DNA from: JAZREA01 sp045660545
GTDB lineage: Bacteria > Bacillota > Clostridia > Monoglobales > Firm-18
Direction of reading: 5' to 3'
NCBI GenBank assembly: GCA_045660545.1
Contig: JAZREA010000018.1
Coordinates: 21,731 to 85,730 of the forward strand
Length of the DNA: 64,000 bases
A program made the translations under genes and the position numbers. Below are positions 53,299-61,800 of this stretch, piece after piece. The notes beneath the pieces were generated by a model. That model had not been told where the DNA came from and searched no databases. It saw only the letters and a list, made by a program, of their open reading frames with translations. Positions within the stretch are counted from its first letter, which is position 1, and every line of letters begins with the position of its first letter.

Positions 53299-54099
53299 AT
53301 GGTTGTTAAAAACAAAGACTTTGATTTGGTTGATACGTTCGAATGCGGTCAGTGTTTCAGATGGAACTGCAACGATGCAGGAGTTTACACCGGTGTCGTT
53401 AGGGGAAATATAATTAAAATATCACGCAAAAGAAACGATACCTTCGAATTTGAATGTAATGACCCTTCGATAATCGAGGAATACTTTGACTTTAAAAGGG
53501 ATTACTCAAAGATTAAAGAAAATCTCGCAAAAATTGACCCGATTTTAAACTCGGCTGTAGAAAGAGGAAGGGGCATCAGAATTTTAAAACAAGACACTTG
53601 GGAAGTGATTGTTTCCTTTATCATTTCAGCAAATAATAATATTCCAAGGATTAAAAAGATTGTTGAAAGTCTATGCGCAAATTTTGGAGAAAAAATTAAT
53701 GCCGGTTATTATTCTTTTCCCGGTCCGGATGTTGTCGCAAAGCTTTCTGTTGATGAACTGGGCGTTATAAAAAGCGGGTTTAGAGCAAAGTATATTTTGG
53801 ACGCAGCAAAAAAGGTTGAGAAAGGTACAATCGACCTTAAAGCTCCGTTTGAAATGTCCACAGCTGATGCGCGCGAGTATTTAAAGCAGATAAACGGAGT
53901 AGGGGACAAGGTTGCTGACTGTATTTTATTGTTCGCATACCAAAAATATGACGTGTTCCCAAAGGACGTCTGGACCAAAAGGGTGCTAAACGAGCTTTAT
54001 GGTGTTGGGGAAAAGGAATTTGATAAATTTATTAAAGAACATTTTGGAGATTTGGCAGGCTTTGCTCAGCAATACCTGTTTTATAACATTAGGGGTTGA
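53299..54099 (+). CDS. 8-oxoguanine DNA glycosylase (OGG1-like)
   Basis: A 266-residue base-excision repair enzyme that removes oxidised guanine and nicks the strand. The N-terminal OGG domain contains 'TFECGQCFRW'. The helix-hairpin-helix 'LKQINGVGDKVADCILLFA' places the catalytic lysine at about residue 204, and 'DVFPKDVWTKRVL' supplies the essential aspartate about 19 residues later. This spacing marks OGG1-type rather than EndoIII-type; no iron-sulphur cysteines occur at the C-terminus. RBS AGAAAGG. Divergent from the CxxC gene. Confidence 0.93.
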   Translation: MVVKNKDFDLVDTFECGQCFRWNCNDAGVYTGVVRGNIIKISRKRNDTFEFECNDPSIIEEYFDFKRDYSKIKENLAKIDPILNSAVERGRGIRILKQDTWEVIVSFIISANNNIPRIKKIVESLCANFGEKINAGYYSFPGPDVVAKLSVDELGVIKSGFRAKYILDAAKKVEKGTIDLKAPFEMSTADAREYLKQINGVGDKVADCILLFAYQKYDVFPKDVWTKRVLNELYGVGEKEFDKFIKEHFGDLAGFAQQYLFYNIRG

Positions 54100-54189
54100 G
54101 TATAATCCACAAAAACGGTTTACATAACTCTAAAAACTTTAATTTTAAAAACAATTTTTGCAAAGTTTGTAGATTTTTTTGTCGTAGTA

Positions 54190-54198
54190 TGTTATAAT
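54190..54198 (+). promoter_or_regulatory. extended -10 of the prs promoter
   Basis: TGTTATAAT (54190-54198) is a perfect extended -10. No good -35 is present at the right distance, only TAGATT at 54170-54175. Confidence 0.5.
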
Positions 54199-54209
54199 AT
54201 ACTTAAATT

Positions 54210-54286
54210 AAAAGGTTGAACTTTTAAAATTCAACTTTTTACATATGGAATTTTAACCAATTTACTGCTTTGTAACTTGGTTAAAA
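54210..54286 (+). promoter_or_regulatory. structured 5' leader of prs with two hairpins
   Basis: Hairpin 1 (54210-54220 with 54230-54240) ends in a T-run like a terminator. Hairpin 2 pairs 54251-54260 with 54277-54286 perfectly. GGTTGAA of hairpin 1 can also pair with TTTAACC of hairpin 2, so the two could be alternatives. No known riboswitch core was recognised. Confidence 0.5.
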
Positions 54287-54309
54287 AAGAAAAACTAGGA
54301 GGATAAAAA

Positions 54310-55266
54310 ATGATTACACACGGTAAGAACATCAAGGTATTTTCCGCAAATGCCAACAAAGAATTGGCTGAGTCTATTGCAAAGAAGCTTGGGGTTGAAC
54401 TTGGCGATGCACAGGTTATGACTTTTAGCGACGGAGAAATAGGTGTTAATATTAACGAAACAGTCAGAGGACAGGACGTCTTTATCGTTCAGTCTACATC
54501 ATATCCTGTTAACGACCATCTTATGGAGCTTTTGATTTTAATTGACGCTTGTAAGAGAGCTTCTGCCGGACGTATTACCGCGGTTATTCCTTACTACGGA
54601 TACGCTCGTCAGGACAGAAAGGCTAAGGCAAGAGACCCGATTTCAGCAAAATTGGTTGCAGACTTGATTGCAAAGGCCGGTGCTGACAGAGTACTTACTA
54701 TGGATCTTCACGCTCCACAGATTCAGGGATTTTTCGACATTCCTGTTGACCACCTTTTAGGCGTACCGCTTTTGGCTCCATACTTTAAGGATATCTTCGG
54801 TCTAGACAACGAGGAAGTTGTTGTTGTTTCTCCTGACCTTGGCAGCGTTACAAGAGCAAGGAACTTTGCTGCCCGTATTGATGCTCCTCTTGCCATTGTT
54901 GACAAAAGACGTCCTAAGGCAAACGTGTGTGAAGTTATGAATATAATCGGCGACATTAAGGATAAAGTATGTATAATTGTTGACGATATGGTAGATACTG
55001 CAGGTACACTGTGTAACGGTGCGCAGGCTCTTAAAGACAGAGGAGCTAAGCAGGTTTTTGCTTGTGCAACTCATGGCGTTCTTTCCGGTCCTGCTATTGA
55101 AAGAATAGAAAAATCCGTAATTGACGAGCTTGTAATTTTGGATACTATTTGTCAGCCTGATGAAAAGAAAATCGACAAGATTAAGATTCTTCCTGTTACT
55201 GATGTTTTTGCGGAAGCAATAAAGAGAATATATGATGATGTTTCTATCAGCGCTATTTTCAAATAA
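54310..55266 (+). CDS. prs: ribose-phosphate pyrophosphokinase
   Basis: Prs makes PRPP from ribose 5-phosphate and ATP for nucleotide, histidine and tryptophan synthesis. The 318 residues have the full family pattern: 'SGDAQVMTFSDGEIGVNI'-like region near residue 35, 'YGYARQDRKAKARDPISAKL' (about 97-116), the metal site 'TMDLHAPQIQGFFDIPVDHL', the flexible loop 'DKRRPKANVCEV' and the PRPP-binding 'IVDDMVDTAGTLCN' (about 222-235). AGGAGG lies six bases before the ATG. The leader is structured and may be regulated. Confidence 0.97.
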   Translation: MITHGKNIKVFSANANKELAESIAKKLGVELGDAQVMTFSDGEIGVNINETVRGQDVFIVQSTSYPVNDHLMELLILIDACKRASAGRITAVIPYYGYARQDRKAKARDPISAKLVADLIAKAGADRVLTMDLHAPQIQGFFDIPVDHLLGVPLLAPYFKDIFGLDNEEVVVVSPDLGSVTRARNFAARIDAPLAIVDKRRPKANVCEVMNIIGDIKDKVCIIVDDMVDTAGTLCNGAQALKDRGAKQVFACATHGVLSGPAIERIEKSVIDELVILDTICQPDEKKIDKIKILPVTDVFAEAIKRIYDDVSISAIFK

Positions 55267-55270
55267 AACT

Positions 55271-55831
55271 ATGAACAAGTACTTAATTGTAGGCTTGGGA
55301 AATCCCGACAGAAAGTATGTTGATACAAGGCACAATGTAGGCTTTGAAATGCTTGATGCTTTAGCTTCGTATAACGACATTAAGGTCAATAAGATTAAGT
55401 GCCGCGCTCTTATAGGCGAAGGGAAAATTGCAGGAAATTCGGTCGTGCTGGCAAAGCCACAGACATATATGAACTTATCCGGCGAGAGCGTCAGGGAACT
55501 TTGCAATTATTTTAAAATTGACACTAAAAACGTTGTAGTAATGTACGACGACATATCTTTGGATGTCGGAAAGATTAGGATTAGACCAAAGGGAAGTGCC
55601 GGCGGACATAACGGGATGAAAAATATAATTTATCATCTTAAAAGCGACGACTTTCCAAGGGTTAGGTTCGGAATAGGTGGCCCGGGCGAACGCGATTTGG
55701 CTGATTATGTTTTGTCTAAGTTTTCAAAGGATGAAATAGCTTTGCTTACAGAGTCTGCAAAAGCTGTTCCAGACATTGTCGAGCGGATTGTCCGCGGTGA
55801 TTTAAACAGCGCCATGAACAGATACAATTAA
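55271..55831 (+). CDS. pth: peptidyl-tRNA hydrolase
   Basis: Pth recycles peptidyl-tRNA released during translation. ATG 55271 gives 186 residues beginning 'MNKYLIVGLGNPDRKYVDTRHNVGF', the classic start with the catalytic His in 'TRHNVGF'. Further signatures are 'LAKPQTYMNLSG', 'VMYDDISLDVGKIRIRPKGSAGGHNGMKNI' and 'RVRFGIGGP'. No clear Shine-Dalgarno precedes it, but it begins four bases after the prs stop, so translation is probably coupled. The frame extends upstream into prs and that part is not used. Confidence 0.96.
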   Translation: MNKYLIVGLGNPDRKYVDTRHNVGFEMLDALASYNDIKVNKIKCRALIGEGKIAGNSVVLAKPQTYMNLSGESVRELCNYFKIDTKNVVVMYDDISLDVGKIRIRPKGSAGGHNGMKNIIYHLKSDDFPRVRFGIGGPGERDLADYVLSKFSKDEIALLTESAKAVPDIVERIVRGDLNSAMNRYN

Positions 55832-55846
55832 TAATTATTACATTTT

Positions 55847-55885
55847 TACGGCGGTACATTGTGTAAATGTCCGCCGTATTTTTTT
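55847..55885 (+). terminator. rho-independent terminator of prs-pth
   Basis: A GC-rich stem TACGGCGG with inner ACATT and their complements (55847-55860 with 55865-55878) is followed by seven T's. Confidence 0.9.
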
Positions 55886-55920
55886 AAACTATCCAGATAT
55901 ATTTAGGGGTGAAATTAATC

Positions 55921-57120
55921 TTGTTTTTGTGGAAGAAAATAAGTTTGGTTTATCGTATTCTGATTGGTATTTTTCTTGGCCTTTTACTTGGCATAGTTTT
56001 TCCAAGTCTTGAAGTCATATCGCTCTTAGGAAGCTTGTTTGTCGGAGTTTTAAAATCTGTTGCTCCGCTTTTAGTGTTTGTTCTCGTTGTAAGTTCTCTT
56101 GCAAACAGTAATTCGGGACTAGGCAGGAGGTTTAGAGCTGTAATTATTCTTTACCTTTTAAGTACTTTGTTAGCAGCTGTAACAGCTGTGATAACAAGCA
56201 CGTTGTTTCCGGTTGAGATTTCACTTACACATGTCAGCCAGTCAACTACTCCACCCAAAGGAATAGAAGAGGTATTGGCGCTTTTGCTGGATAATATTGT
56301 AGCTAATCCTGTCGAATCAATCGCAAATGCTAATTATCTTGGTGTATTAACCTGGTCGGTGCTGTTTGGCCTTGCATTTAAGGCGGTGGGTTCTGAAAGT
56401 ACAAAGATACTCCTTCAAGACGTAGCATATTCCGTATCTAAGGTAGTTGGGTGGATTATAAATCTTGCGCCGTTTGGTATTTTGGGGCTTGTTTATGACA
56501 CCGTATCCAAAAACGAACTTACAATTTTTATAAGCTACGGAAGGCTATTGCTTTTACTTGTTGCAACTATCGTTTTTGTGGCTTTGGTTATAAACCCTGC
56601 CATTGTTTTTGCACTGCTGCGCAAAAATCCATATCCGCTTGTTATTCGCTGTATTAAAGAAAGCGGACTTACGGCCTTTTTCACCAGAAGCTCTGCCGCA
56701 AACATACCTGTCAATATGGTGCTCTGCGAAAAACTGGGGTTAAACCGCGACTTCTACTCAGTATCTTTGCCGCTTGGCGCTACGATTAATATGAACGGTG
56801 CGTCCGTTACAATAACTATTATGTCCCTGGCTGCCGTTAATACTTTGGGAATACCGGTTGATCTTCCAACGGCAATTCTATTAAGTTTTGTGGCATCAAT
56901 TGGTGCGTGTGGTGCATCGGGCGTTACGGGCGGCTCGCTGCTTTTAATACCTATGGCTTGTTCTCTTTTCGGCATTGGCAATGAGGTCGCTATGCAGGTT
57001 GTGGGGGTTGGATTTGTAATTGGCGTTGTACAAGATTCTTTTGAAACGGCATTAAATTCTTCTGGGGATGTGTTGTTTGCCGCAACGGCCGAATATTTTA
57101 ACCGAGGGAAGCAAAAATAA
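55921..57120 (+). CDS. sstT: serine/threonine:sodium symporter SstT
   Basis: SstT imports serine and threonine with sodium and belongs to the glutamate transporter (DAACS) fold. 399 residues from TTG 55921, which lies eight bases after AGGGGTGA (55905-55912); the GTG at 55909 would lie inside that site. The C-terminal transport core is clear: 'AFFTRSSAANIPVNMVLCEKLGL' (hairpin 1), 'LPLGATINMNGASVTITIMSLAAVNTLG' and 'IGACGASGVTGGSLLLIPMA' (hairpin 2). It is bracketed by terminators and apparently monocistronic. Confidence 0.93.
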   Translation: MFLWKKISLVYRILIGIFLGLLLGIVFPSLEVISLLGSLFVGVLKSVAPLLVFVLVVSSLANSNSGLGRRFRAVIILYLLSTLLAAVTAVITSTLFPVEISLTHVSQSTTPPKGIEEVLALLLDNIVANPVESIANANYLGVLTWSVLFGLAFKAVGSESTKILLQDVAYSVSKVVGWIINLAPFGILGLVYDTVSKNELTIFISYGRLLLLLVATIVFVALVINPAIVFALLRKNPYPLVIRCIKESGLTAFFTRSSAANIPVNMVLCEKLGLNRDFYSVSLPLGATINMNGASVTITIMSLAAVNTLGIPVDLPTAILLSFVASIGACGASGVTGGSLLLIPMACSLFGIGNEVAMQVVGVGFVIGVVQDSFETALNSSGDVLFAATAEYFNRGKQK

Positions 57121-57152
57121 AAGGTTAAGCTTTTTTAAAGCTTAACCTTTTT
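57121..57152. terminator. bidirectional terminator between sstT and the cotJC remnant
   Basis: Thirteen perfect pairs (57121-57133 with 57137-57149) around TTT, with T's on the + strand and A's on the other side. Confidence 0.9.
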
Positions 57153-57157
57153 ATAAT

Positions 57158-57658
57158 TTATTTGCCCATGAAAAACTTGTTTCTTTCGTCCATTTTTGCA
57201 TAAACGTCGTTCAAAACCTCGCCAAAGCGCTGGTAGTGCACAATTTCTCTTTGCCTTAAAAATTTAATTGGCTCTATGACGTCGGGGTCGTCTGCTAATT
57301 TTAAGATATTTTCGTAGGTTGCTCTTGCTTTTTGTTCTGCTGCAAGGTCTTCTGTAAGGTCAGCAATTACGTCGCCTTTAACTTGAATTGTCGCAGCTGT
57401 CCAAGGAGTGCCTGCGGCACTTTGTGGGTATACACCTACGCCGTGGTCGGTGTAATAGTCGCCAAAGCCCTGCTCTTTAATCTGCTTCATTGAAAGGTTT
57501 CTGGTTAGCTGATGGACTATTGCACCAACAATTTCAAGATGTGCAAGTTCCTCTGTACCTATGTCAGTAAGTGTACCCTTTGCCATATCAGTCGGCATGC
57601 TGTATCTTTGGGACAAATATCTTAACGAAGCGCCTAATTCACCGTCAGGTCCGCCATA
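57158..57658 (-). pseudogene. cotJC: spore coat/manganese-catalase-like protein CotJC, 5'-truncated
   Basis: The C-terminal part of a CotJC-type protein is intact: 'YGGPDGELGASLRYLSQRY', ferritin-like metal motifs 'GTEELAHLE' and 'REIVHYQRF', and 'AAEQKARATYENIL'. About 165 residues match; CotJC proteins normally have about 30 more N-terminal residues, starting MWVYEKKLQYP-like. Here the upstream codons ('NSCHFPYTQTFW' and beyond) are unlike the family, AT-rich, and lack an RBS; the frame stays open by chance to an ATG at 57766. The break lies near 57659, about 15 bases before an inverted repeat. cotJA and cotJB, usually upstream, are absent. Possible causes are insertion, deletion or an assembly join. 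Confidence 0.8.
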
Positions 57659-57673
57659 CCAAAATGTTTGAGT

Positions 57674-57693
57674 ATAGGGGAAATGGCAACTAT
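57674..57693 (+). repeat. left copy of an imperfect inverted repeat
   Basis: ATAG-GGGGA-A-TGGC-CTAT-like sequence whose reverse-complement partner lies at 58137-58155. The pair brackets a 480-bp segment holding the MobC-like gene. Confidence 0.4.
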
Positions 57694-57737
57694 TTATTCT
57701 GAAAAATTGAAAATCAAATGAAAAAGGAGACTTGAAA

Positions 57738-58133
57738 ATGAGTAAAAATTCTATGGATTTACACATTAGATTATCTGAGGAAGAGTATCAAATTATAGAG
57801 AAAAATGCTAAAGCAGCAGATAAAACAATATCAGCCTATGTAAGGTATGTATCCTGTAATATGTGCATGCTTCAATTTGACTATTCCTGCGTAGAAGAAC
57901 ATACGCATCAATTGAGTGTAATTAAGAATGCCATAATACAACTTACGTTTACTATTATAAAATCCAGGAAATGTGTTCCTGCAGATTTAGAATATATCCA
58001 CGACAAACTTAATGAAGTATTCAAAACAGAAAATGAATTTTTAGAATCATATTCAAAAATTAAGAAAAACGAACAAAAACTATTATCAAAAACTGTGAAA
58101 AAGATTGTAAAAGAAACCTTAGAGAAAAACTGA
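57738..58133 (+). CDS. MobC-like relaxosome or ribbon-helix-helix protein
   Basis: A 131-residue protein. The N-terminal part 'MDLHIRLSEEEYQIIEKNAKAADKTISAYVRYV' is a ribbon-helix-helix-type DNA-binding region as in MobC/relaxosome proteins of mobilisable elements; the rest is a basic, helical coiled-coil-like tail. It is clearly more AT-rich than its neighbours. ATG 57738 follows AAAGGAGA at seven bases. No relaxase or integrase is in the window. The gene abuts the cotJC break, which suggests it arrived with a mobile element. A free-standing antitoxin-like regulator is an alternative. Confidence 0.65.
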   Translation: MSKNSMDLHIRLSEEEYQIIEKNAKAADKTISAYVRYVSCNMCMLQFDYSCVEEHTHQLSVIKNAIIQLTFTIIKSRKCVPADLEYIHDKLNEVFKTENEFLESYSKIKKNEQKLLSKTVKKIVKETLEKN

Positions 58134-58136
58134 AGT

Positions 58137-58155
58137 ATAGCTTTGTCCCCACTAT
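58137..58155 (-). repeat. right copy of the imperfect inverted repeat
   Basis: Read on the minus strand it gives ATAG-T-GGGGACAAAGCTAT, matching the left copy at most positions. It begins three bases after the MobC-like stop codon. Confidence 0.4.
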
Positions 58156-58247
58156 TTTAAATTGAAATGTAATACTTGTTTGTATAACTTATAATGTTAA
58201 TCATAAAAATAATGGCTGCAGGCATATGTTGCATTTTGTTTTGTGCA

Positions 58248-58276
58248 TTGACTTTTTGTTGTAATTGTGATAAAGT
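58248..58276 (+). promoter_or_regulatory. candidate promoter of the cobalamin-riboswitch transcript
   Basis: TTGACT (58248-58253) and TAAAGT (58271-58276) have a 17-bp spacer. The aptamer begins roughly 115 bases downstream. Confidence 0.45.
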
Positions 58277-58392
58277 TTATGGCATAATATCGGTTCTTTA
58301 CCAAAATAGTAATATCTGCAAACTTTTTGCATAGATATAGCATTGAGGAAGTGCAAAGAACATGATATTCCTAATTTAATACATTCACACAG

Positions 58393-58605
58393 AGTGTCGG
58401 TTATACTGCAAAGGCTTTATCAGCAAGGTATAATCGGTGGAAAGGGAATGGGGTGAGAATCCCCTGCGGTTAAACTGTCGGTGTGTGCATCGAAAGTTTT
58501 TATATCCGTTATCGAAAGATAGTCATTGGGAAACTGAGAAGGCAGGATATAAAAATGCGGACATTAGTCTATATGGTGCGAGTCACAAGACCTGCTTTGA
58601 TGTTA
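58393..58605 (+). ncRNA. cobalamin riboswitch
   Basis: The conserved blocks appear in the correct order: AAAGGGAA, GGGGTGAGAATCCCC, TGCGGT-x-AACTGT, then CATTGGGAAACTG, GAAGGCAGG and finally the B12-box-like GCGAGTCACAAGACCTGC. The outer helix is formed by sequences near 58400 and 58600. The pattern fits the cobalamin (adenosyl- or hydroxocobalamin) class; the exact ligand preference cannot be told. A strong terminator follows, then the SLH/DUF4430 gene, consistent with repression by cobalamin. Confidence 0.9.
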
Positions 58606-58686
58606 TCTCGTAAGTGCTCATTTGCATAGGGATAATATTTTCGGTTGTAACTTAACTGAATTGTGATTCATCACAGAAAAACTCAG

Positions 58687-58728
58687 CTGTGGTAATTTTT
58701 TGAAAGAAAAATTGCCGCAGTTTTTTTA
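58687..58728 (+). terminator. expression-platform terminator of the cobalamin riboswitch
   Basis: A 14-pair stem with two G-U pairs (58687-58700 with 58707-58720, loop TGAAAG) is followed by seven T's. Confidence 0.85.
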
Positions 58729-58813
58729 TTGCCTGCGGTAAAAGACGGAGGTGAAAAACAGAAAAAACTATTATTCATTAAAATTGAGTTTTAGACGAAA
58801 GGATTGAATCACC

Positions 58814-61800
58814 GTGAATTTAAAGAAATTTTTAAGTATACTTTTAACACTTGTTATGATTATCGGGATGATACCTATGGCAATTTGTGCTGCAACAGAT
58901 TGCACTGTTACAGATAACATCATTGACATTACCAATAAAGATATTTATAAGTTGACCAGCAGTAAATATGCAAAGGCAATCAACATCAAAATAGATGGTG
59001 CAGCTGTTGTAAAGGCAACAGAAGAAGGTGCTGTTGTAAATATTCTCCTTGACGCTGCAACATCACCCGATGCTGTGGTATCGGTTACATTTGGAACAGA
59101 GAACAAAATGGGAACAAGCTATACTTTGAGCGGTACTGTGGAAAATGTCAAGATTGAAGACGGAGAGGCTCAACTCAGCATGAAGCTTGAAGCTAAGATA
59201 AGAACTATCACACTTGGTTCTGTTACATATACACTCAATTTCTTGGTGGATAAAGCTCCTGCGACCGTGGTGCCAACAAGAATCGTAGAATCAGATAGTA
59301 AATCTACATATAGCGGTGTTGCGTTAGACTTAAATTTAAAGGATTACTTCAAAGATGCAAAGGAATATTACATCGTAGATGACGATGCAAAAACGCTTAT
59401 TGATGGAACAACATATACATTCAAGAGTTTTACGGATGGTATACATACATTGCTTTTTTCGGCATCCAACGATATCGGCGAGTGTCCAGATTCCGTTACA
59501 GTAACCATAGCTGTAACTAAAATTGCAAGTGGTGCCTGGCTTGGGATTTCTACTGATAACGGTAGTGTGAATTATGTGCAATTTACGGACGCAGATGGTA
59601 ATTACATTGATGGACTTACTGCATCTCTTGAGGATAAAAATATTGTGGTTAGTTTGCCCCGAACTTTTGAGGTAAACGGCAAAATTACTGCCACTTTTGA
59701 TTTGACACAAAACGGTGGTCTGCCAAAACTATCTACATCAAATGCTTTTAATGCTTCTAACGATACAAAGGTTTTTACCAATACCTTGTCAAAAGGTATG
59801 GCACAAAGAACAATGTATCTTTACAATGCACACCCCAAGGCAGTAAGCAATGTTTATACAACTTATACCATAAGTTATGCTATTGAAAACGAAATCCCTG
59901 TTCTTGCACAAAGTCAGAATGAGCCTTTGACGGCCGAAATTGTTGCAGGCGAAAGCTTCGCACTCGACCTTGCCCCTATCTTTACGGATACAGATGGCGA
60001 TGAACTTGTTTATAGTGTAAAGATTAACGGTGAAGAGGCAATATCTGCAGATGTAAATTACAGTTTTACTCCTACGCTTGGCGGAACTTACGAGCTTGAA
60101 TTTTTTGCAGGCGACTTTATGGCAAACTCTCAAGAGTCATATAAAGTTATACTTACCGTAACTAACTCTACCATAACTTATGATATGGCGGTGTTACTTC
60201 CCGATGATATAACTCCGGCATTTTATATAACAAACGGATATGACGAAAATAAGACAGATATTGTTGGTGATGTACTTACATTTGAAAAAGGCGAAAGCAC
60301 AGACGGATATTGCACTTATACTGTATCTGTTCCCGAAAATATTTCTCTGATTTCTGTTCGAGATGAAGTTTATGGTGGTATGTCGATTCCCGCATCAAGT
60401 GAAAGCACCATAAAGCTTTGCAAGTTGCAGACAGAAATTATTGATTTTAGTGATAAAGTGATTTTAGGTTCTTTCGATGTTTCTTGTGGTGGTTATAAGG
60501 CAGTAGGTGTTAACGGCAATTTCCTGTTGATACCCGATGCAGAATATTCGTTTACGGCATCACCTGAAAATACATCTGTATACAATACGAAAACCGAAGT
60601 ACATAAAATAAGCGAAGCTACACATAAAGTAAGCATTAAAGTGCCGTATAAAAACCCCAAAACAGTTATAACAACAACAGGTGCAAAAGCGAAGCTATTC
60701 AAATACTCAAACAATTACTTTGTGCATACGGTCTATGAACCGCTTGCAACCATTGATAACAATAACGGTACGTCCACACACTACTTTGCGGCAGATGGCG
60801 ATCTTAGCTATCGTGTGTCAATGGAAGGTAAAATTACAAAAGCAGGATATATTAAAACCGGAAACTCTGTAACGGTACTCTATACAGAAGATGATAATTT
60901 GCCAACAGACACAACCGACTACTTTACAGAAACTTCTGATGCTGCAATTGTTGGTGATGATAGCGTACTTCTCAATATCAATCAAAATAATCACATTTCT
61001 TTAGAGTTTGGCGAAGCTAAAACCATAAAGGCATACAGAACATGGCAGATTATTGACCTTACTTATAATAACCATATTATAGAGCCTGATTTTCATTATA
61101 ATATTCTTTCGGGCGAGGATGTAATAAGCCTTGAGCCTATCGAAAATCAGCCAATGACAAATGGCAGCGGTAATTGGAAAAAGCTTACTGCAATCGGAGA
61201 AGGAATGGCTATTGTTGAGGTTACTTATGATGCCATAGAAATAACAGGCAGTTCATTTGACGGTTTATATGGCGCAAGTGAGCCTGCAAGATGTGGATTG
61301 TTTGTTGTAACCGTGGGAAAGAATGTTCCTGACGTTGATTTTGGTATTAAAAGCAAATCAAGTGCAGGAAGTATGGTTTACAATGAAGTAAATGCAAAAC
61401 CTTGGGACAGTGAATTTGATACGCTCTACTTCATTGGCGAAAGCGGAAAAATCAAGCTATCTCCCTCTTTTGAAGGTGGCAATATAACCGAAGTTGCAGT
61501 ATCAGGAAACAAAGGAGAAAACTATACAGTTTTAGAACAAACTGATGGTGTATATATTGCACCAATTATGTCGGGCAACAACATTATCCGCGTAACTACC
61601 GATACGGGAATTGCATACAAAATAGTTCGTGGCGACAAAGTTGAACTTAAGGTCAAGAACAATACACATCCGGGTAAACCGATAAATGCAGGAGACGAAG
61701 TAAGTATTACACTTGTAGGTGTCCATACCCCCATAGCAAAAATTGCAGGTACATATAATCCCGGATACAAGAATAATACGGAGGGTGATGGCGGAGTTCA

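Larger units (their letters stand above)
58134..58813. other. 680-bp non-coding region
   Basis: It contains the right inverted-repeat copy, an AT-rich stretch with a candidate promoter (58248-58276), the cobalamin riboswitch and its terminator, and an 80-base leader before the SLH/DUF4430 gene. I see no gene in it. Confidence 0.7.

Noticed and set aside
54199..54309. ykkC/PRPP-type riboswitch in the prs leader
   Set aside because: The two hairpins are AT-rich and lack the conserved G-rich core of that class; only generic attenuation can be proposed.
54802..55506. Long antisense open frame opposite prs and pth
   Set aside because: It lies fully opposite two well-conserved genes, has no RBS and no recognisable domain; it reflects codon bias of the real genes. 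The same applies to the antisense frames at 479-946, 24826-25413 and 50569-51123.
57659..57766. Genuine N-terminus for CotJC beginning at 57766
   Set aside because: The codons are unlike any CotJC start, overlap the MobC-like gene and its RBS, and have no ribosome binding site on the minus strand.
58310..58455. Short open frame reading 'KEHDIPNLIHSHRV' just before and into the cobalamin riboswitch
   Set aside because: It is only about 45 codons, has no ribosome binding site and runs into conserved aptamer bases, so it is most likely chance.
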